Assembly: GCF_008630065.1 (NCBI RefSeq)
Contig: NZ_VWPL01000014.1
Span: forward strand, 23,521 to 87,520
Direction of reading: 5' to 3'
DNA length: 64,000 nucleotides
From: Blastochloris sulfoviridis
GTDB lineage: Bacteria; Pseudomonadota; Alphaproteobacteria; Rhizobiales; Xanthobacteraceae
Shown here: piece after piece, positions 50,865 through 61,396 of the stretch
How positions within the stretch are numbered: position 1 is the first letter of the stretch
Layout of the letters: every line of letters starts with the position of its first letter
Position numbers and translations under genes: made by a program
Notes under the pieces: generated by a model
What the model was told of the DNA's origin: nothing
Seen by the model: the letters and a program-made list of their open reading frames with translations, nothing else
The model's database searches: none

Positions 50865-52136
50865 TTATATTTCCTGTTCCCCGATCAGCCGCTTGCCGTC
50901 ATGGCCTGTGATCGTCACCTCGACCAGGGCGCCGGGCGCGGCCGGCGCGGCCAGCCGAACCTGCGTGAACTGCGGCGTGCGGCCGAGCCCGTCGGATTCG
51001 ACCAGCACCGCGTGGCGGGCGCCGACCTGGCTCTCCAGATGCCGCGTCAGCAGCACCTCGCCCGCCGCCCGCAGCCGCGCCGCCCGCGCCTTGACCGTCT
51101 CGCGCTCGACCAAGGGCATGCGCGCCGCCGGGGTGCCGGCGCGGGGCGAGAACGGAAAGACGTGGAGGAAGGTCAGGCCGCAGTCCTCGACATGGCGCAG
51201 GGTATTGTCGGCCATCTCGTCGGTCTCGGTCGGGAAGCCGGCGATGAGATCGGCGCCGAACACCATGTCGGGCCGCAAAGACCGCAGCAGGTCGCAGAAC
51301 GCCACGGCATCGGAGGCGCGGTGGCGGCGCTTCATGCGCTTCAGCACCATGTCGTCGCCGGCCTGCAGCGACAGATGCAGATGCGGCATCAGCCGCGGCT
51401 CGCTGGCCAGCGCATCGACGAGGTCGCGGTCGGCCTCGACCGAATCGATGGAGGACAATCTCAGCCGCTGCAGCTCCGGCACGTGCCTGAGGATCGCCTT
51501 CACCAGCGTGCCGAGCTTCGGCGCACCGGGCAGGTCGCCGCCATAGGAGGTGAGGTCGACGCCGGTCAGCACCACCTCGGCGTGGCCGGTCTCGACCAGG
51601 TGGCGGACGGCGGCGACCGCCTCGCCCATCGCCACCGAGCGCGAGGCGCCGCGGCCATATGGGATGATGCAGAAGGTGCAGCGGTGGTCACAACCATTCT
51701 GCACCTGCACGAAGGCGCGGGTGCGGCCGTCGAGCCCGTCGATCAGGTGGGCGGCGGTCTCGCGCACCGCGAAGATGTCGTTGACCGCCACCTTCTCGGT
51801 GTCGCCCGCGCCGAGATCGAGCGCGGAGCGGGTGGCGGCCCAGGCACCGGCGTCGGCCTTGTCGCCATTGCCGACGACGCGGGCGACCTCGGGCATGTCG
51901 GCGAAGGTGGCGGGCTCGGTCTGGGCGGCGCAGCCGGTGACGACGATGCGCGCGTCCGGATTCTCGCGCTTGAGCCGGCGGATCGATTGCCGCGCCTGGC
52001 GCACCGCTTCCGCGGTCACCGCGCAGGTGTTGACGATGACGGCGTCCTTGAGCCCGGCCTCGTCGGCGGCGCGGCGCATCGCCTCCGATTCCACGGTGTT
52101 GAGCCGGCAGCCGAAGGTGACGATTTCCACAGGCAT
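50865..52136 (-). CDS. mtaB: tRNA (t6A37) methylthiotransferase MtaB
   Basis: This 423-residue radical-SAM methylthiotransferase makes ms2t6A37 in tRNAs reading ANN codons. It has the N-terminal UPF0004 domain with cysteines in TFGCRLN, NTCAVT and GCAAQ (first iron-sulphur cluster), the radical-SAM CxxxCxxC in GCDHRCTFCIIPYGRG, and a C-terminal TRAM-like tail. The shorter tail and LNTVES start favour MtaB over MiaB. The ATG overlaps the dapF stop by 1 bp (TGATG), the conserved dapF-mtaB operon. Confidence 0.94.
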   Translation of the reverse strand: MPVEIVTFGCRLNTVESEAMRRAADEAGLKDAVIVNTCAVTAEAVRQARQSIRRLKRENPDARIVVTGCAAQTEPATFADMPEVARVVGNGDKADAGAWAATRSALDLGAGDTEKVAVNDIFAVRETAAHLIDGLDGRTRAFVQVQNGCDHRCTFCIIPYGRGASRSVAMGEAVAAVRHLVETGHAEVVLTGVDLTSYGGDLPGAPKLGTLVKAILRHVPELQRLRLSSIDSVEADRDLVDALASEPRLMPHLHLSLQAGDDMVLKRMKRRHRASDAVAFCDLLRSLRPDMVFGADLIAGFPTETDEMADNTLRHVEDCGLTFLHVFPFSPRAGTPAARMPLVERETVKARAARLRAAGEVLLTRHLESQVGARHAVLVESDGLGRTPQFTQVRLAAPAAPGALVEVTITGHDGKRLIGEQEI

Positions 52137-52999
52137 CAGGCGGCGGCCTCGAACCAGTGGGGCTCGAAGCGCCCTGCGAACTCGTGCTCGACCGGGCCTG
52201 TCATCAGCACGTGGTCGTCGCGCTCGCGCCAATCGATATGGAGGTCGCCGCCGGGCAGCGTCACGGTGGCCGCGCGGCCGGTGCGCCGGGTGCGGGCGGC
52301 CGCCACCACCGCCGCGCACGCCGCCGAGCCGCAGGCCAGCGTCAGGCCGGTGCCGCGCTCCCACACCCGCAGGCGGATGTGGCCGCGGTCGATCACTTGC
52401 GCCAGCGAGATGTTGGCCCGCTCGGGAAAGATCGGGTGGTTTTCGAGCAGCGGCCCGATTCGCGAGAGGTCGTAGGCCGCAACGTCCTCGACCCAGAAGA
52501 TGGCGTGCGGGTTGCCCATATTGACCACCGCGGGCGAGTGCAGGATCGGCGCGTCGATCGGCCCGATCTGCAGCTCGATGGCGCGGGTGTCGGCGAACGG
52601 CTCGGCCAGCGGGATCTCGTCCCACTTCAGGCGCGGCGGCCCCATGTCGACGGTGATCAGCCCGCCCTCGGCCCGCGTCGCCGGCAGCAGGCCGGCGCGG
52701 GTCTCGAACAGCAGCGCGTCCTTGCCGGTTTCGGCAAAAAGAACATCAGCGATACAGCGGGTGCCATTGCCGCAGGCCCCGGATTCGGAGCCGTCCTGGT
52801 TGAAGATCCGCACAGAGGCGTCGGTGCCCGGCGTGCGGGCGGGCAGAAGCACCATCATCTGGTCGAACGGCACGCGGGCGGCCACCGCCCGCACCTCGCT
52901 GGCCGGGATCTGGACGCGCTCGGCGCGCAGATCAACGACGACGATGGCGTTGCCGGCGCCGTTCATCTTGAAAAAGGGGCGATCAGCCAGGGCGGCCAC
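52136..52999 (-). CDS. dapF: Diaminopimelate epimerase
   Basis: This 287-residue cofactor-free racemase converts LL- to meso-diaminopimelate for lysine and peptidoglycan. Both active-site cysteines are visible, in GACGNGTRC and LACGSAACA. The start is a GTG at 52999 ([17 protein letters not shown]), with GAGG seven bases upstream and an N-terminus aligning with family members. An ATG further upstream would add 25 basic residues that do not look conserved. It is cotranscribed with mtaB. Confidence 0.95.
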   Translation of the reverse strand: MAALADRPFFKMNGAGNAIVVVDLRAERVQIPASEVRAVAARVPFDQMMVLLPARTPGTDASVRIFNQDGSESGACGNGTRCIADVLFAETGKDALLFETRAGLLPATRAEGGLITVDMGPPRLKWDEIPLAEPFADTRAIELQIGPIDAPILHSPAVVNMGNPHAIFWVEDVAAYDLSRIGPLLENHPIFPERANISLAQVIDRGHIRLRVWERGTGLTLACGSAACAAVVAAARTRRTGRAATVTLPGGDLHIDWRERDDHVLMTGPVEHEFAGRFEPHWFEAAA

Positions 53000-53150
53000 G
53001 ACGAACCTCGGGGTGGAGCGCGATGTTTCTATATGGCGGATGACGGCGGCCATTGCGAGTCGCCGGCGCGGCAAGGACCCTGGCGCGCCGCGATCGCATG
53101 ACGCGCCATCCGGGCATGGTAATGTTGATCATGATGCGGGGGATATCGTC

Positions 53151-53768
53151 ATGAAATCATCGGTGGCGGCCATGCTTGCCGCGCTTTTTCTAAGCACGGG
53201 GTCCGGTCTTGCCGAGACGCCGCCATCCGCGCCGGCTGAGGCCGGGCAGCCGGCCGCGCCGCCGCCAACCGCCAACGAGCTGCCCGCTCAGCCGGGCGAT
53301 CCGTTCGGCGAGGAGGTGGAGTTCGCCGAGCGGCGGATCCTGTCGGTCAGGGGCGGCGCGGGCTGGGAGAACGGCTTCGAGACGCTGCGGCAGGCTTTCG
53401 AGACGGTGAAGGTCGGGCTTGCCGAGCGCAAGCTCAAGGCCGACGGCAACCCGGTCGTCGTCTATCTGCGCGCCGACGATGCCGGCTTCGATTTCGAGGC
53501 CGGCGTACCGGTCGCCGCGGCGCCGGAGGCTGCGGACGCCCCGGCCGACGACCGGCTCGGCATCCGCAAGACGCCGTCCGGCCGGGCGGTGCGCTTCACC
53601 CATCGCGGCGCGTTCGACACCATGGATCGAACCTATGACGCAATGACCAATGTTCTCGACGAAAAGCGCCTCGACGTGACCGACGTCTATGTCGAAGAAT
53701 ACCAGACCGATCCGCTGACCACGCCGCAGGATCAGCTTCGGGTGTTCATCTATGTTTTTCCGAAGTGA
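53151..53768 (+). CDS. Secreted GyrI-like/effector-binding domain protein
   Basis: This 205-residue protein has a signal peptide (SSVAAMLAALFLSTGSGLA), a Pro/Ala-rich linker and one small-molecule-binding domain of the GyrI/AraC-effector (SHS2) type. The linker between its two halves (VYLRADDAGFDFEAGVPV, KTPSGRAVRFTHRGAFDTM, YVEEYQTDPL) fits that fold. A periplasmic GyrI-like domain may bind a small amphipathic ligand; no enzyme function can be stated. GGGGGAT precedes the ATG. Confidence 0.8.
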   Translation: MKSSVAAMLAALFLSTGSGLAETPPSAPAEAGQPAAPPPTANELPAQPGDPFGEEVEFAERRILSVRGGAGWENGFETLRQAFETVKVGLAERKLKADGNPVVVYLRADDAGFDFEAGVPVAAAPEAADAPADDRLGIRKTPSGRAVRFTHRGAFDTMDRTYDAMTNVLDEKRLDVTDVYVEEYQTDPLTTPQDQLRVFIYVFPK

Positions 53769-53799
53769 GGGACACTTCGGGAGTGAGGGACACTTCGGG
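53764..53799. repeat. 18-bp perfect tandem duplication at a stop codon
   Basis: Two identical 18-bp units (AGTGAGGGACACTTCGGG) start inside the stop region of the GyrI-like gene. Each unit boundary also forms a hairpin, CGAAGTG-AGGGA-CACTTCG, that could act as a weak terminator. The rest of the gap to the TerB-like gene (to 54026) shows nothing recognisable. Confidence 0.85.
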
Positions 53800-54026
53800 C
53801 GCGGAGCGGTCCGGCGACGCCGCCGGGGCGGACGTGCGCGGCGAAGCCCGGCCGGCGAGGCCGGATGTCACCGGGGGTTGCCAGAAAGCCCGTTATCGAG
53901 CAGGGGCTTGTGGCGGGTGCGTTGCCGGAGGCCCCAAGGGACCGTCCGGACGTTGAGGTGTGAACGTCATCACGGCGCGGTCCCGGCAGGGCTGGCGGCG
54001 AGCTGACCAACCGGCAGGGAGCGGCG

Positions 54027-54497
54027 ATGTTGCGGTCATTGGTGCGTCTGGTCAGCCAGCTGGCCGGCGAGGCGGCGGAACCCCAGGAGTTCTCGGATTC
54101 CGACTACCGGCTGGCGGCGACGGCGCTGCTCGTCCACCTCGTCTCGGTCGACGGCGACATGAACGAGGCCGAGCGCCAGCGCCTCGCCGAGGTGCTGCGC
54201 CAGCGCTTCAGCCTCGACGCCGAGGCCGCCGTCCGGCTGATCGCCGCGGCGATCGACAAGGATCGCGAAGCCGTCGATCTCTACGCCTTCACCTCGGTGC
54301 TCAACCGCGCCCTGAACGACGAGGAGCGGCGGCGCGTGGTCGAGATGATGTGGGAGGTGGTCTACGCCGACGGCCGGGTCGACGAGCTGGAGGACAACGT
54401 CGTCTGGCGCGCCGCCGACCTGCTGAACGTGCCCTCGCGCGACCGCATCGCCCTCAAGCGGGCGATCGGCGAGACCATGGCGCCGAGCGAGGATTAG
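54027..54497 (+). CDS. TerB-like helical protein
   Basis: This 156-residue all-alpha protein of the TerB/DjlA-N superfamily has two repeated acidic metal-binding turns (VSVDGDMNEAER and VYADGRVDELED), the hallmark of this fold. Stand-alone copies are common in alphaproteobacteria and are not by themselves evidence of tellurite resistance; no other ter gene is present. Its TAG stop is the first bases of an R repeat. Confidence 0.85.
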   Translation: MLRSLVRLVSQLAGEAAEPQEFSDSDYRLAATALLVHLVSVDGDMNEAERQRLAEVLRQRFSLDAEAAVRLIAAAIDKDREAVDLYAFTSVLNRALNDEERRRVVEMMWEVVYADGRVDELEDNVVWRAADLLNVPSRDRIALKRAIGETMAPSED

Positions 54498-54561
54498 AGC
54501 ATTCTCCGCAAAAGCGGGAACCGGTTTTGCGGTAGAGAATGCGACAACTCAAAGACTTGAG
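54494..54561 (+). repeat. R-family repeat fused to a Q-like repeat
   Basis: The first hairpin and part of the second arm of R begin TTAGAGC, whose TAG ends the TerB-like gene. At about 54562 it passes directly into a Q-like sequence (ATGGTTTCCGGCAGATCACGCCGG) with further hairpins to about 54680. The composite fills the gap to the SDR gene. Confidence 0.85.
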
Positions 54562-54753
54562 ATGGTTTCCGGCAGATCACGCCGGCCGCAGAGCCTCATT
54601 CCGGTCGCCGGGTTCCGTCTCAAGCTTGGCTTTCGGCAACGCCGCTTGGCGGATCACCGGGTGATCCGCCGGCGGCGGTATGATATGGCATTCCGGCGAG
54701 AGGGCCGAATCTCATAGGCTGCGCGGCGGAGCGGGCGACGGGGGGAGCAGGCC

Positions 54754-55560
54754 ATGCAGCGACAGCCGGTGGTGCTGGTGACGGGCGCCTCGACGGGAAT
54801 CGGCGCCGCGCTGGCCCGCATTTTCGCCGCCGAGGGCCACCGGTTGGCGCTGGTCGCGCGCTCGGAGGCCGGGCTGGTGGCGCTCGCCGACGCCATCGAG
54901 AACACCGGCAAGCCGCGGCCGCTGGTGCTGCCCTATGACCTGACCCGCGCCGAGAGTTCCGGGCTGGTGTCGACCCAGCTCACCGCCAAGGGCTTCGAGC
55001 CGGCGATCGTCGTCAACAATGCCGGCTTCGGCCTGGTGGGACAGGCCGGCGCGCTCGACCGCGCCGAGCAGTTGCGGATGATCGACCTCAATGTCCGCGC
55101 CCTCACCGACCTCACCTTGCGCTTCCTGCCCAGCGTGATCCGCCACAAGGGCGGCATCCTCAATGTCGCCTCGGTGGCCGGCTTCCTGCCGGGGCCGGGC
55201 ATGGCGGTCTACTACGCCACCAAGGCCTATGTGGTCTCCTTCACCGAGGCGCTGGCGCAGGAGCTCGCCGGCAGCGGCGCCACGGCGACCGCGCTGTGCC
55301 CGGGCCCGGTGCCGACCGGCTTCCAGGACCGCGCCGGCATGTCGCTGGCGGAGATGCCGAAATTCATGACGCTGTCGGCCGAGGAGGTGGCGCGCGCCGG
55401 CTATCGCGGCTTCAAGGCGGGGCGGCCGCTGGTGGTGCCGGGCTTCGGCACCAAGATGGCCGCGCTCGCCCGGTTCCTGCCGCGCCACCTCGTGCTGCCG
55501 TCCCTGCAGCGCCTGCAGCGCCGCCGCACCACCCCGTCGCGGTCGTTCGCGAGATCCTGA
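54754..55560 (+). CDS. Short-chain dehydrogenase/reductase
   Basis: This 268-residue classical SDR has the cofactor motif TGASTGIG, NNAGFG, and the catalytic Ser-Tyr-Lys in NVASVAGF and YYATK. The sequence is close to the DltE/YohF-like group of unknown substrate; an Arg after the first strand (ARSEAGL) suggests NADP. GGGGGAGCAGG precedes the ATG. It carries a basic C-terminal tail (RLQRRRTTPSRS). Nothing nearby points to its pathway. Confidence 0.9.
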   Translation: MQRQPVVLVTGASTGIGAALARIFAAEGHRLALVARSEAGLVALADAIENTGKPRPLVLPYDLTRAESSGLVSTQLTAKGFEPAIVVNNAGFGLVGQAGALDRAEQLRMIDLNVRALTDLTLRFLPSVIRHKGGILNVASVAGFLPGPGMAVYYATKAYVVSFTEALAQELAGSGATATALCPGPVPTGFQDRAGMSLAEMPKFMTLSAEEVARAGYRGFKAGRPLVVPGFGTKMAALARFLPRHLVLPSLQRLQRRRTTPSRSFARS

Positions 55561-55932
55561 GCCCCCAGGGGAACCCCGTCACCGGAATTCCGGCCGAGCG
55601 GGCCAGCGCGCCCCATTGCGGCCGTCGGCGGATTGCATCCTGCGAAGGCTGGTTTGCAGACTGCGACGCCACATGCAGCGGCGCCGCCGCAGCATCCAAT
55701 ATCTTGGGGGCTGGTCTGTCGAGTTAGCTATTGATTGTGGGCGCCCGTTTGGCAAACAGCTTGCTGAACAGATGGCAGGTCGGCATTGGGTCTCGCGTAG
55801 CCGACCACCTCGGATGGCGAAGCCTCGGCAACGACCCCTGCCGGGCTTCGCTTCTCCGCGTTCGGTCTCCTGCGATGCTATGATACGGGTTCGCCTGCGG
55901 CCGCTTTTCCGCTGCGGGCGGGAGGCTTGGCC
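55561..55932. other. Gap without a recognisable gene
   Basis: This interval of 372 bases is mixed in composition. A Q-like end (TGATACGGGTTCG) occurs near 55880. GGAGG for the next gene lies at 55921-55925. I looked for a fluoride riboswitch because crcB follows and saw no convincing one. Confidence 0.4.
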
Positions 55933-56367
55933 ATGACCCAGGACACCACCCAGGACACCACCCAGAACACCACCCAGAACACCACCAGCGACACCGCCGG
56001 CCACGCCGCGCACATCCCCCGAGATGCCATGCTGCTGCGCATCTTCTTCGGGGAGAATGACCGGTTCGACCACCAGCCGCTGCATGAGGCGATCGTGCTG
56101 AAGGCGCGCGAGGCCCGCCTTGCCGGCGCCACCGTGCTGCGCGGGCCGATGGGCTTCGGCCAGTCGAGCTGCCTTCACACCGCCAAGATCCTGCGCCTGT
56201 CGTTCGACCTGCCGATGATCGTCGAGATTGTCGACACCGAAGAGAAGATCCGCGCCTTCCTGCCCACGCTCGACGCGATGATGCCGAGCGGCCTGATCAC
56301 GCTGGAAAAGGTGCAGGTGCTGCAATATGGCCGGGACGGGCTGAAGGAGCGCGCCGGGCTGGCCTGA
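55933..56367 (+). CDS. DUF190 domain protein
   Basis: This 144-residue protein has a Thr/Asp/Asn/Gln-rich start of about 20 residues, created by a 12-bp tandem repeat, before a DUF190 domain (LLRIFFGENDRF, VLKAREARLAGATVLRGPMGFG, LPMIVEIVDTEEKI). DUF190 has a PII-like ferredoxin fold and is very often coupled to crcB, as here; a role in fluoride or ion homeostasis is inferred. GGAGG lies seven bases before the ATG. Confidence 0.92.
   Translation: MTQDTTQDTTQNTTQNTTSDTAGHAAHIPRDAMLLRIFFGENDRFDHQPLHEAIVLKAREARLAGATVLRGPMGFGQSSCLHTAKILRLSFDLPMIVEIVDTEEKIRAFLPTLDAMMPSGLITLEKVQVLQYGRDGLKERAGLA
55936..55983 (+). repeat. 12-bp tandem repeat, 4 copies, at the start of the DUF190 gene
   Basis: Four units of ACCCAGGACACC or ACCCAGAACACC encode Thr-Gln-Asp/Asn-Thr repeats right after the start codon. 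Copy-number change would keep the frame. Confidence 0.9.
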
Positions 56368-56406
56368 TGCGCCTTGCGTACAACGAACCGGAGTGGATCG
56401 GGCGGA

Positions 56407-56790
56407 ATGGAGTGGGTTCTGGTGGCGGTCGGCGGCGCGCTGGGCAGCGTGGCGCGCTATTGGTGCTCCGGCGTGGCGGCCCGGCTGGTGGGCGAGAGCT
56501 TCCCCTGGGGCACGCTGGTGGTCAATGTCGTGGGCTCCTTCGCCATCGGCCTCATCGCCGCCTTCGCGCTGCCCGAGGGCCGGCTCTACCTGCCGGCCAG
56601 CGTCCGCCTGTTCCTGATGTTCGGCATCTGCGGCGGCTTCACCACCTTCTCCTCGTTCAGCCTGCAGACGCTGAACCTGCTGCGCGAGGGTGAATTCCTG
56701 TGGGCGGGTACCTATATCGGCCTGTCGGTGGTGCTGTGCCTGGCCGCCACCTGGGCCGGACTGGCGTTGGGCCTCCTCGCCACCCGCTGA
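56407..56790 (+). CDS. crcB: Fluoride channel CrcB/Fluc
   Basis: This 127-residue protein has four transmembrane helices and the Fluc signatures GGALGSVARYW, GTLVVNVVGSFAIG and GGFTTFSSFS, which line the fluoride pore of the dual-topology dimer. It exports fluoride and so protects the cell. It follows the DUF190 gene by 39 bp on the same strand and is probably cotranscribed. Confidence 0.95.
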   Translation: MEWVLVAVGGALGSVARYWCSGVAARLVGESFPWGTLVVNVVGSFAIGLIAAFALPEGRLYLPASVRLFLMFGICGGFTTFSSFSLQTLNLLREGEFLWAGTYIGLSVVLCLAATWAGLALGLLATR

Positions 56791-56880
56791 CGGCGGGGCT
56801 CCCGCCGGTCGGACCGAACCAGCCGCACGAGCCGCCGGCGCATCCGGTTTGTCGCTGCCATTGGCGAATCCGTTACCCAC

Positions 56881-56900
56881 CCGCGGAGAGAATGCTCTAG
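56881..56900 (-). repeat. Remnant of an R-family repeat end
   Basis: CGCGGAGAGAATGCTCTAG matches the terminal arm of reverse-oriented R copies (GCGGAGAATGCTCT). Only about 20 bases remain, 25 bases upstream of the permease gene. Confidence 0.5.
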
Positions 56901-56924
56901 GGTCGCGCGCCGTTTTCGAGTCGC

Positions 56925-58100
56925 ATGCCAATGTCCGCCCCTCCCGCCGAAACCTGGGCCGAGCGCAAGATTCTCGCCGCCCGCTTCTGGCGCACCGCTT
57001 TGTGTTTCTGGCGCGGCCGGCGCGCCTGGTGGGCGTGGAGCCTGTGCGCGGCGCTGCTCGTGCTGGTGCTGGCCCAGCTCGGCGTGCAGATCCTGCTCAA
57101 TTTCTGGAACGGCGCCTTCTTCGACGCGCTGGAGCGGCGCGACGCCGAGGCGGTGGTGTTCCAGGCCAAGGTGTTCGTGCCGCTGGTGGCGATGTCGGTG
57201 ACGCTGTCGGCCTTGGCGGTCTACACCCGCATGACGACGCAGCGCATGTGGCGCGCGGCGGTGACCCGCCACGTGGTCGGCTACTGGCTGTCGGACAACC
57301 GCTTCCAGCGCATCGGCCACGTCAATTCCGGCTCCGAGAATCCCGAATACCGCATCTCCGAGGACATCCGCCTCGCCACCGACGCCCCGGTCGATCTGGT
57401 CATGGCGATGGTCGCCTCGGTGCTGACCGCGCTCACCTTCTTCGGCGTGCTGTGGAGCGTCGGCGGCTCGCTCGACGTCAAGCTGTTCGGCACCACCTGG
57501 ACCATCCCGGCCTATCTGGTGATCGCGGTCATCATCTATTCCACCCTCTTCACCTCGGTGATGGTGGTGGTCGGCCGCAAGCTGCCCCGGGTCATCGAGC
57601 AGAAGAACCAGGCCGAGGCCCGCTTCCGCGCCGCCGCCGACCTGCTGCGCGGCCAGAGCGGGCCGGACCTGGAAGCCGACCCGTGCGAGCGGCGCGCCAT
57701 CTGGACCGGCATCATCGGCGCGCTGTACCGCTGGCGCGAGCTGGCCTGGCAGCTCACCCAGACCACGCTGGTGCAGCAGTCGAACGTGCTGCTGGCGCCG
57801 GTGGTCGGCTGGCTGCTGTGCGTGCCGAAATATCTCTACGGCACCATGACGCTGGGCGAGCTGACCCAGGCGGCGGCCGCCTTCGTCACCGTGCAGGCCG
57901 CCTTCAACTGGCTGGTGGACAATTACAACCGCCTCGCCGACTGGCGCTCCTCCGCCCACCGCGTCGCCACGCTCTTGATCGCCATCGACGCCGCGGGGCC
58001 GCCCGGCGGCGAGATGGACAACGGCTTCAACGAGGCCGGCGGCGAGAAGGACACGGGCGGCAGCGAGGGCAACGGCGCCCCCGCCAATGGCGCCGGTTGA
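56925..58100 (+). CDS. SbmA/BacA/YddA-like permease lacking an ATPase domain
   Basis: This 391-residue membrane protein of the ABC_membrane_2/SbmA-BacA group has about six transmembrane helices, EYRISEDIRLATDAPVDL, GRKLPRVIEQKNQAEARFR and FNWLVDNYNRLADWRSSAHRV. In YddA and BclA proteins an ATP-binding domain follows this point; here the protein ends in a Gly/Asn/Glu-rich tail with no Walker motifs. SbmA and BacA proper also lack the domain and import peptides using the proton gradient, so it could be either a BacA-type importer or a half-transporter that lost its ATPase. Confidence 0.85.
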   Translation: MPMSAPPAETWAERKILAARFWRTALCFWRGRRAWWAWSLCAALLVLVLAQLGVQILLNFWNGAFFDALERRDAEAVVFQAKVFVPLVAMSVTLSALAVYTRMTTQRMWRAAVTRHVVGYWLSDNRFQRIGHVNSGSENPEYRISEDIRLATDAPVDLVMAMVASVLTALTFFGVLWSVGGSLDVKLFGTTWTIPAYLVIAVIIYSTLFTSVMVVVGRKLPRVIEQKNQAEARFRAAADLLRGQSGPDLEADPCERRAIWTGIIGALYRWRELAWQLTQTTLVQQSNVLLAPVVGWLLCVPKYLYGTMTLGELTQAAAAFVTVQAAFNWLVDNYNRLADWRSSAHRVATLLIAIDAAGPPGGEMDNGFNEAGGEKDTGGSEGNGAPANGAG

Positions 58101-58141
58101 CCCGAACTCCGGCCTGAATGGCCAGGGACCCCCTATGCCGA

Positions 58142-59607
<1,466 letters not shown>

Positions 59608-60990
59608 ATGACCGAGACCTTCACCACGGCCCCGACCCGCTGGGGCGGCCGGCGCGATGGCCGCGTCGCCGCGACCGGCTTCTTTGGCACGGCGTGCCTC
59701 GACGGCGTGTGGTGGCTGGTCGACCCCGAGGGCGGCCTTCTCCTGTCGAAGGGCGTGAACAATGTGCGCATCGACCCGGACTTCGCCGGCAACACCGACC
59801 GCGTGCCCTATGCCGAGGCCTGCCTGGGAAAGTATGGCAGCGCCAACGCCTGGCGGCAGGCGGCGGCGGCGCGGCTGGCGTCGTGGGGCGTCAACACCGT
59901 CGGCGCATGGTCCGACGAAGCGGTGGCCGCGTCCGGCCCCACGCCGCTGGCGCTGACGCCGCTGCTCGATCTCGGCCAGAAGTTCGCCTTCAGCTTCGCC
60001 GGCCCGTCGCTGCCGTGGGGCGACGCCTTCCCCGACGTGTTCGACCCCCGCTTCGCGCCGTTCGTGCGCCAGCGCGCCGAGGCCCTGTGCGGGCCGCACC
60101 GCGACGACCCGGCCGTGCTCGGCTGGTTCGCCGACAACGAGCTGCGCTGGGGGCCGGACTGGCGCGGCCGCGACGAGCTCTTGACGCTCTTCCTCAAGCT
60201 GCCGCCGGGCCGCCCGGGCCGGCAGGCGGCGGTGGCGCACCTGCGCCGCCGCTACCCCGACTTCGCCAGCTTCGACGCCATCTGGCGCACCCGCGCCGGC
60301 GCGTTCGAGGCGCTGGAGACGCGCACAGCCCCGGTCGAGCAGCCCTATCCGCGCCCGGCGGTCTATGACCGCGACCCCGCCTTTGAGGCGCGGCTGAACC
60401 GGCTCGACCCCGACCGGGCGGCGTTCGTCGCCGACTGCGATGCCTTCGCCGCCGAGATCGCCCGGCGCTATTTCGGCATCACCACCGCCGTGCTGCGCAC
60501 CGTGGCGCCCAACCATCTGGCGCTCGGCTGCCGCTTCCACTACCCGCCGCAGGCCGAGGTGATCGCCGAGGCCGGCCGCGACCTCGATGTGGTGTCGTTC
60601 AACTGCTACGTCGCCGATCCGGTCGCTGCAATTGCCACCTATGCCTCAGCCGGCCGGCCGCTCCTGATCGGCGAGTTCTCGGTGCGCGGCGACGATGCCG
60701 GCCTGCCCAATACCCGCGGCGCCGCCCCGCGGGTGGCGACCCAGGCCGAGCGGGCCGCGACCCTGCGGCAGTTCGTGACCGCGGCGCTCAAGCAGCCGGC
60801 GCTGGTCGGCTATCACTGGTTCGAGCACGCCGACCAGCCGGCCGAGGGACGCCCGGACGGCGAGAACTCGAACTACGGCACCGTCACCATCCGCGACGAC
60901 CCCTACCCCGAACTCACCGCTGCGCTGACCGGTCTCAATGCCGAGGCCGAGACGGTCCACCGGACCGCGCCGCCACCGCTCGTCGCCTGA
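59608..60990 (+). CDS. Beta-agarase/GH50-like glycoside hydrolase
   Basis: This 460-residue TIM-barrel glycosidase has GTACLDGVWWLVDPEGGLLLSKGVN at the N-terminus, a probable acid/base Glu in GWFADNELRWG and nucleophile Glu in LLIGEFSVRG, and the aromatic YHWFEHADQPAEGR near the end. This layout is seen in agarase-like (GH50-related) and other clan GH-A enzymes. No signal peptide is visible, so the substrate is probably an imported oligosaccharide; agar itself is not implied. It shares its promoter region with the GH1 gene. Confidence 0.8.
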   Translation: MTETFTTAPTRWGGRRDGRVAATGFFGTACLDGVWWLVDPEGGLLLSKGVNNVRIDPDFAGNTDRVPYAEACLGKYGSANAWRQAAAARLASWGVNTVGAWSDEAVAASGPTPLALTPLLDLGQKFAFSFAGPSLPWGDAFPDVFDPRFAPFVRQRAEALCGPHRDDPAVLGWFADNELRWGPDWRGRDELLTLFLKLPPGRPGRQAAVAHLRRRYPDFASFDAIWRTRAGAFEALETRTAPVEQPYPRPAVYDRDPAFEARLNRLDPDRAAFVADCDAFAAEIARRYFGITTAVLRTVAPNHLALGCRFHYPPQAEVIAEAGRDLDVVSFNCYVADPVAAIATYASAGRPLLIGEFSVRGDDAGLPNTRGAAPRVATQAERAATLRQFVTAALKQPALVGYHWFEHADQPAEGRPDGENSNYGTVTIRDDPYPELTAALTGLNAEAETVHRTAPPPLVA

Positions 60991-61396
60991 ACCGGCCCGA
61001 CACGGCCGGCGCGGCCAAACGCGCCCGCATTGTGGCAGAAGCTCGTCAGTCGAGTGGGCGGCATTTCAGCATGCGATATGCTGTCGCAAAGTCGCTTTCA
61101 GGGTTCACATGGTTGTCACGAAGCATTGAATAGTGAACCTGGGCCGAGCGGGAACGTCCCGGCGCCAGATCGATTGTCCGTGTGTCGCTGACGATGGCGG
61201 ACGCATTCCTGACAAGTCTTATCTGACAGTCAAGCTTGTATGTCGATCAAGTTGACCTGTCGATCAGGCTCCACTTGCCTATCAAGTTCCGCTTGCAGGT
61301 TCCTCTTGTCAGGTCCGCCTGCCAAGTTTCAGCAGTGCGTCAGCAGCGCGTTTCGGTGCCGGAGTCGACCTTCGGCCAGCACTCAGGAGAACCCCA
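60991..61396. other. Gap with degenerate short repeats upstream of a small secreted-protein gene
   Basis: These 406 bases hold no gene. From about 61225 to 61335 the sequence is an irregular series of motifs such as ATCAAGTT, TTGCAGGTTC and CTTGTCAGG, which look like decayed tandem repeats. GGAG just before 61397 is the next ribosome-binding site. Confidence 0.4.

Noticed and set aside
54027..54497. Tellurite-resistance operon
   Set aside because: Only a stand-alone TerB-like protein is present; terC, terD, terE and terZ genes are absent, so resistance is not implied.
55561..55932. Fluoride (crcB) riboswitch upstream of the DUF190-crcB pair
   Set aside because: The conserved GGNGATGG and CCGCTGATG-like segments and the pseudoknot were not found; a covariance search would be needed to be certain.
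60991..61396. Possible CRISPR or iteron array in the degenerate short repeats
   Set aside because: The units vary in length and sequence and have no constant spacing or conserved palindrome.
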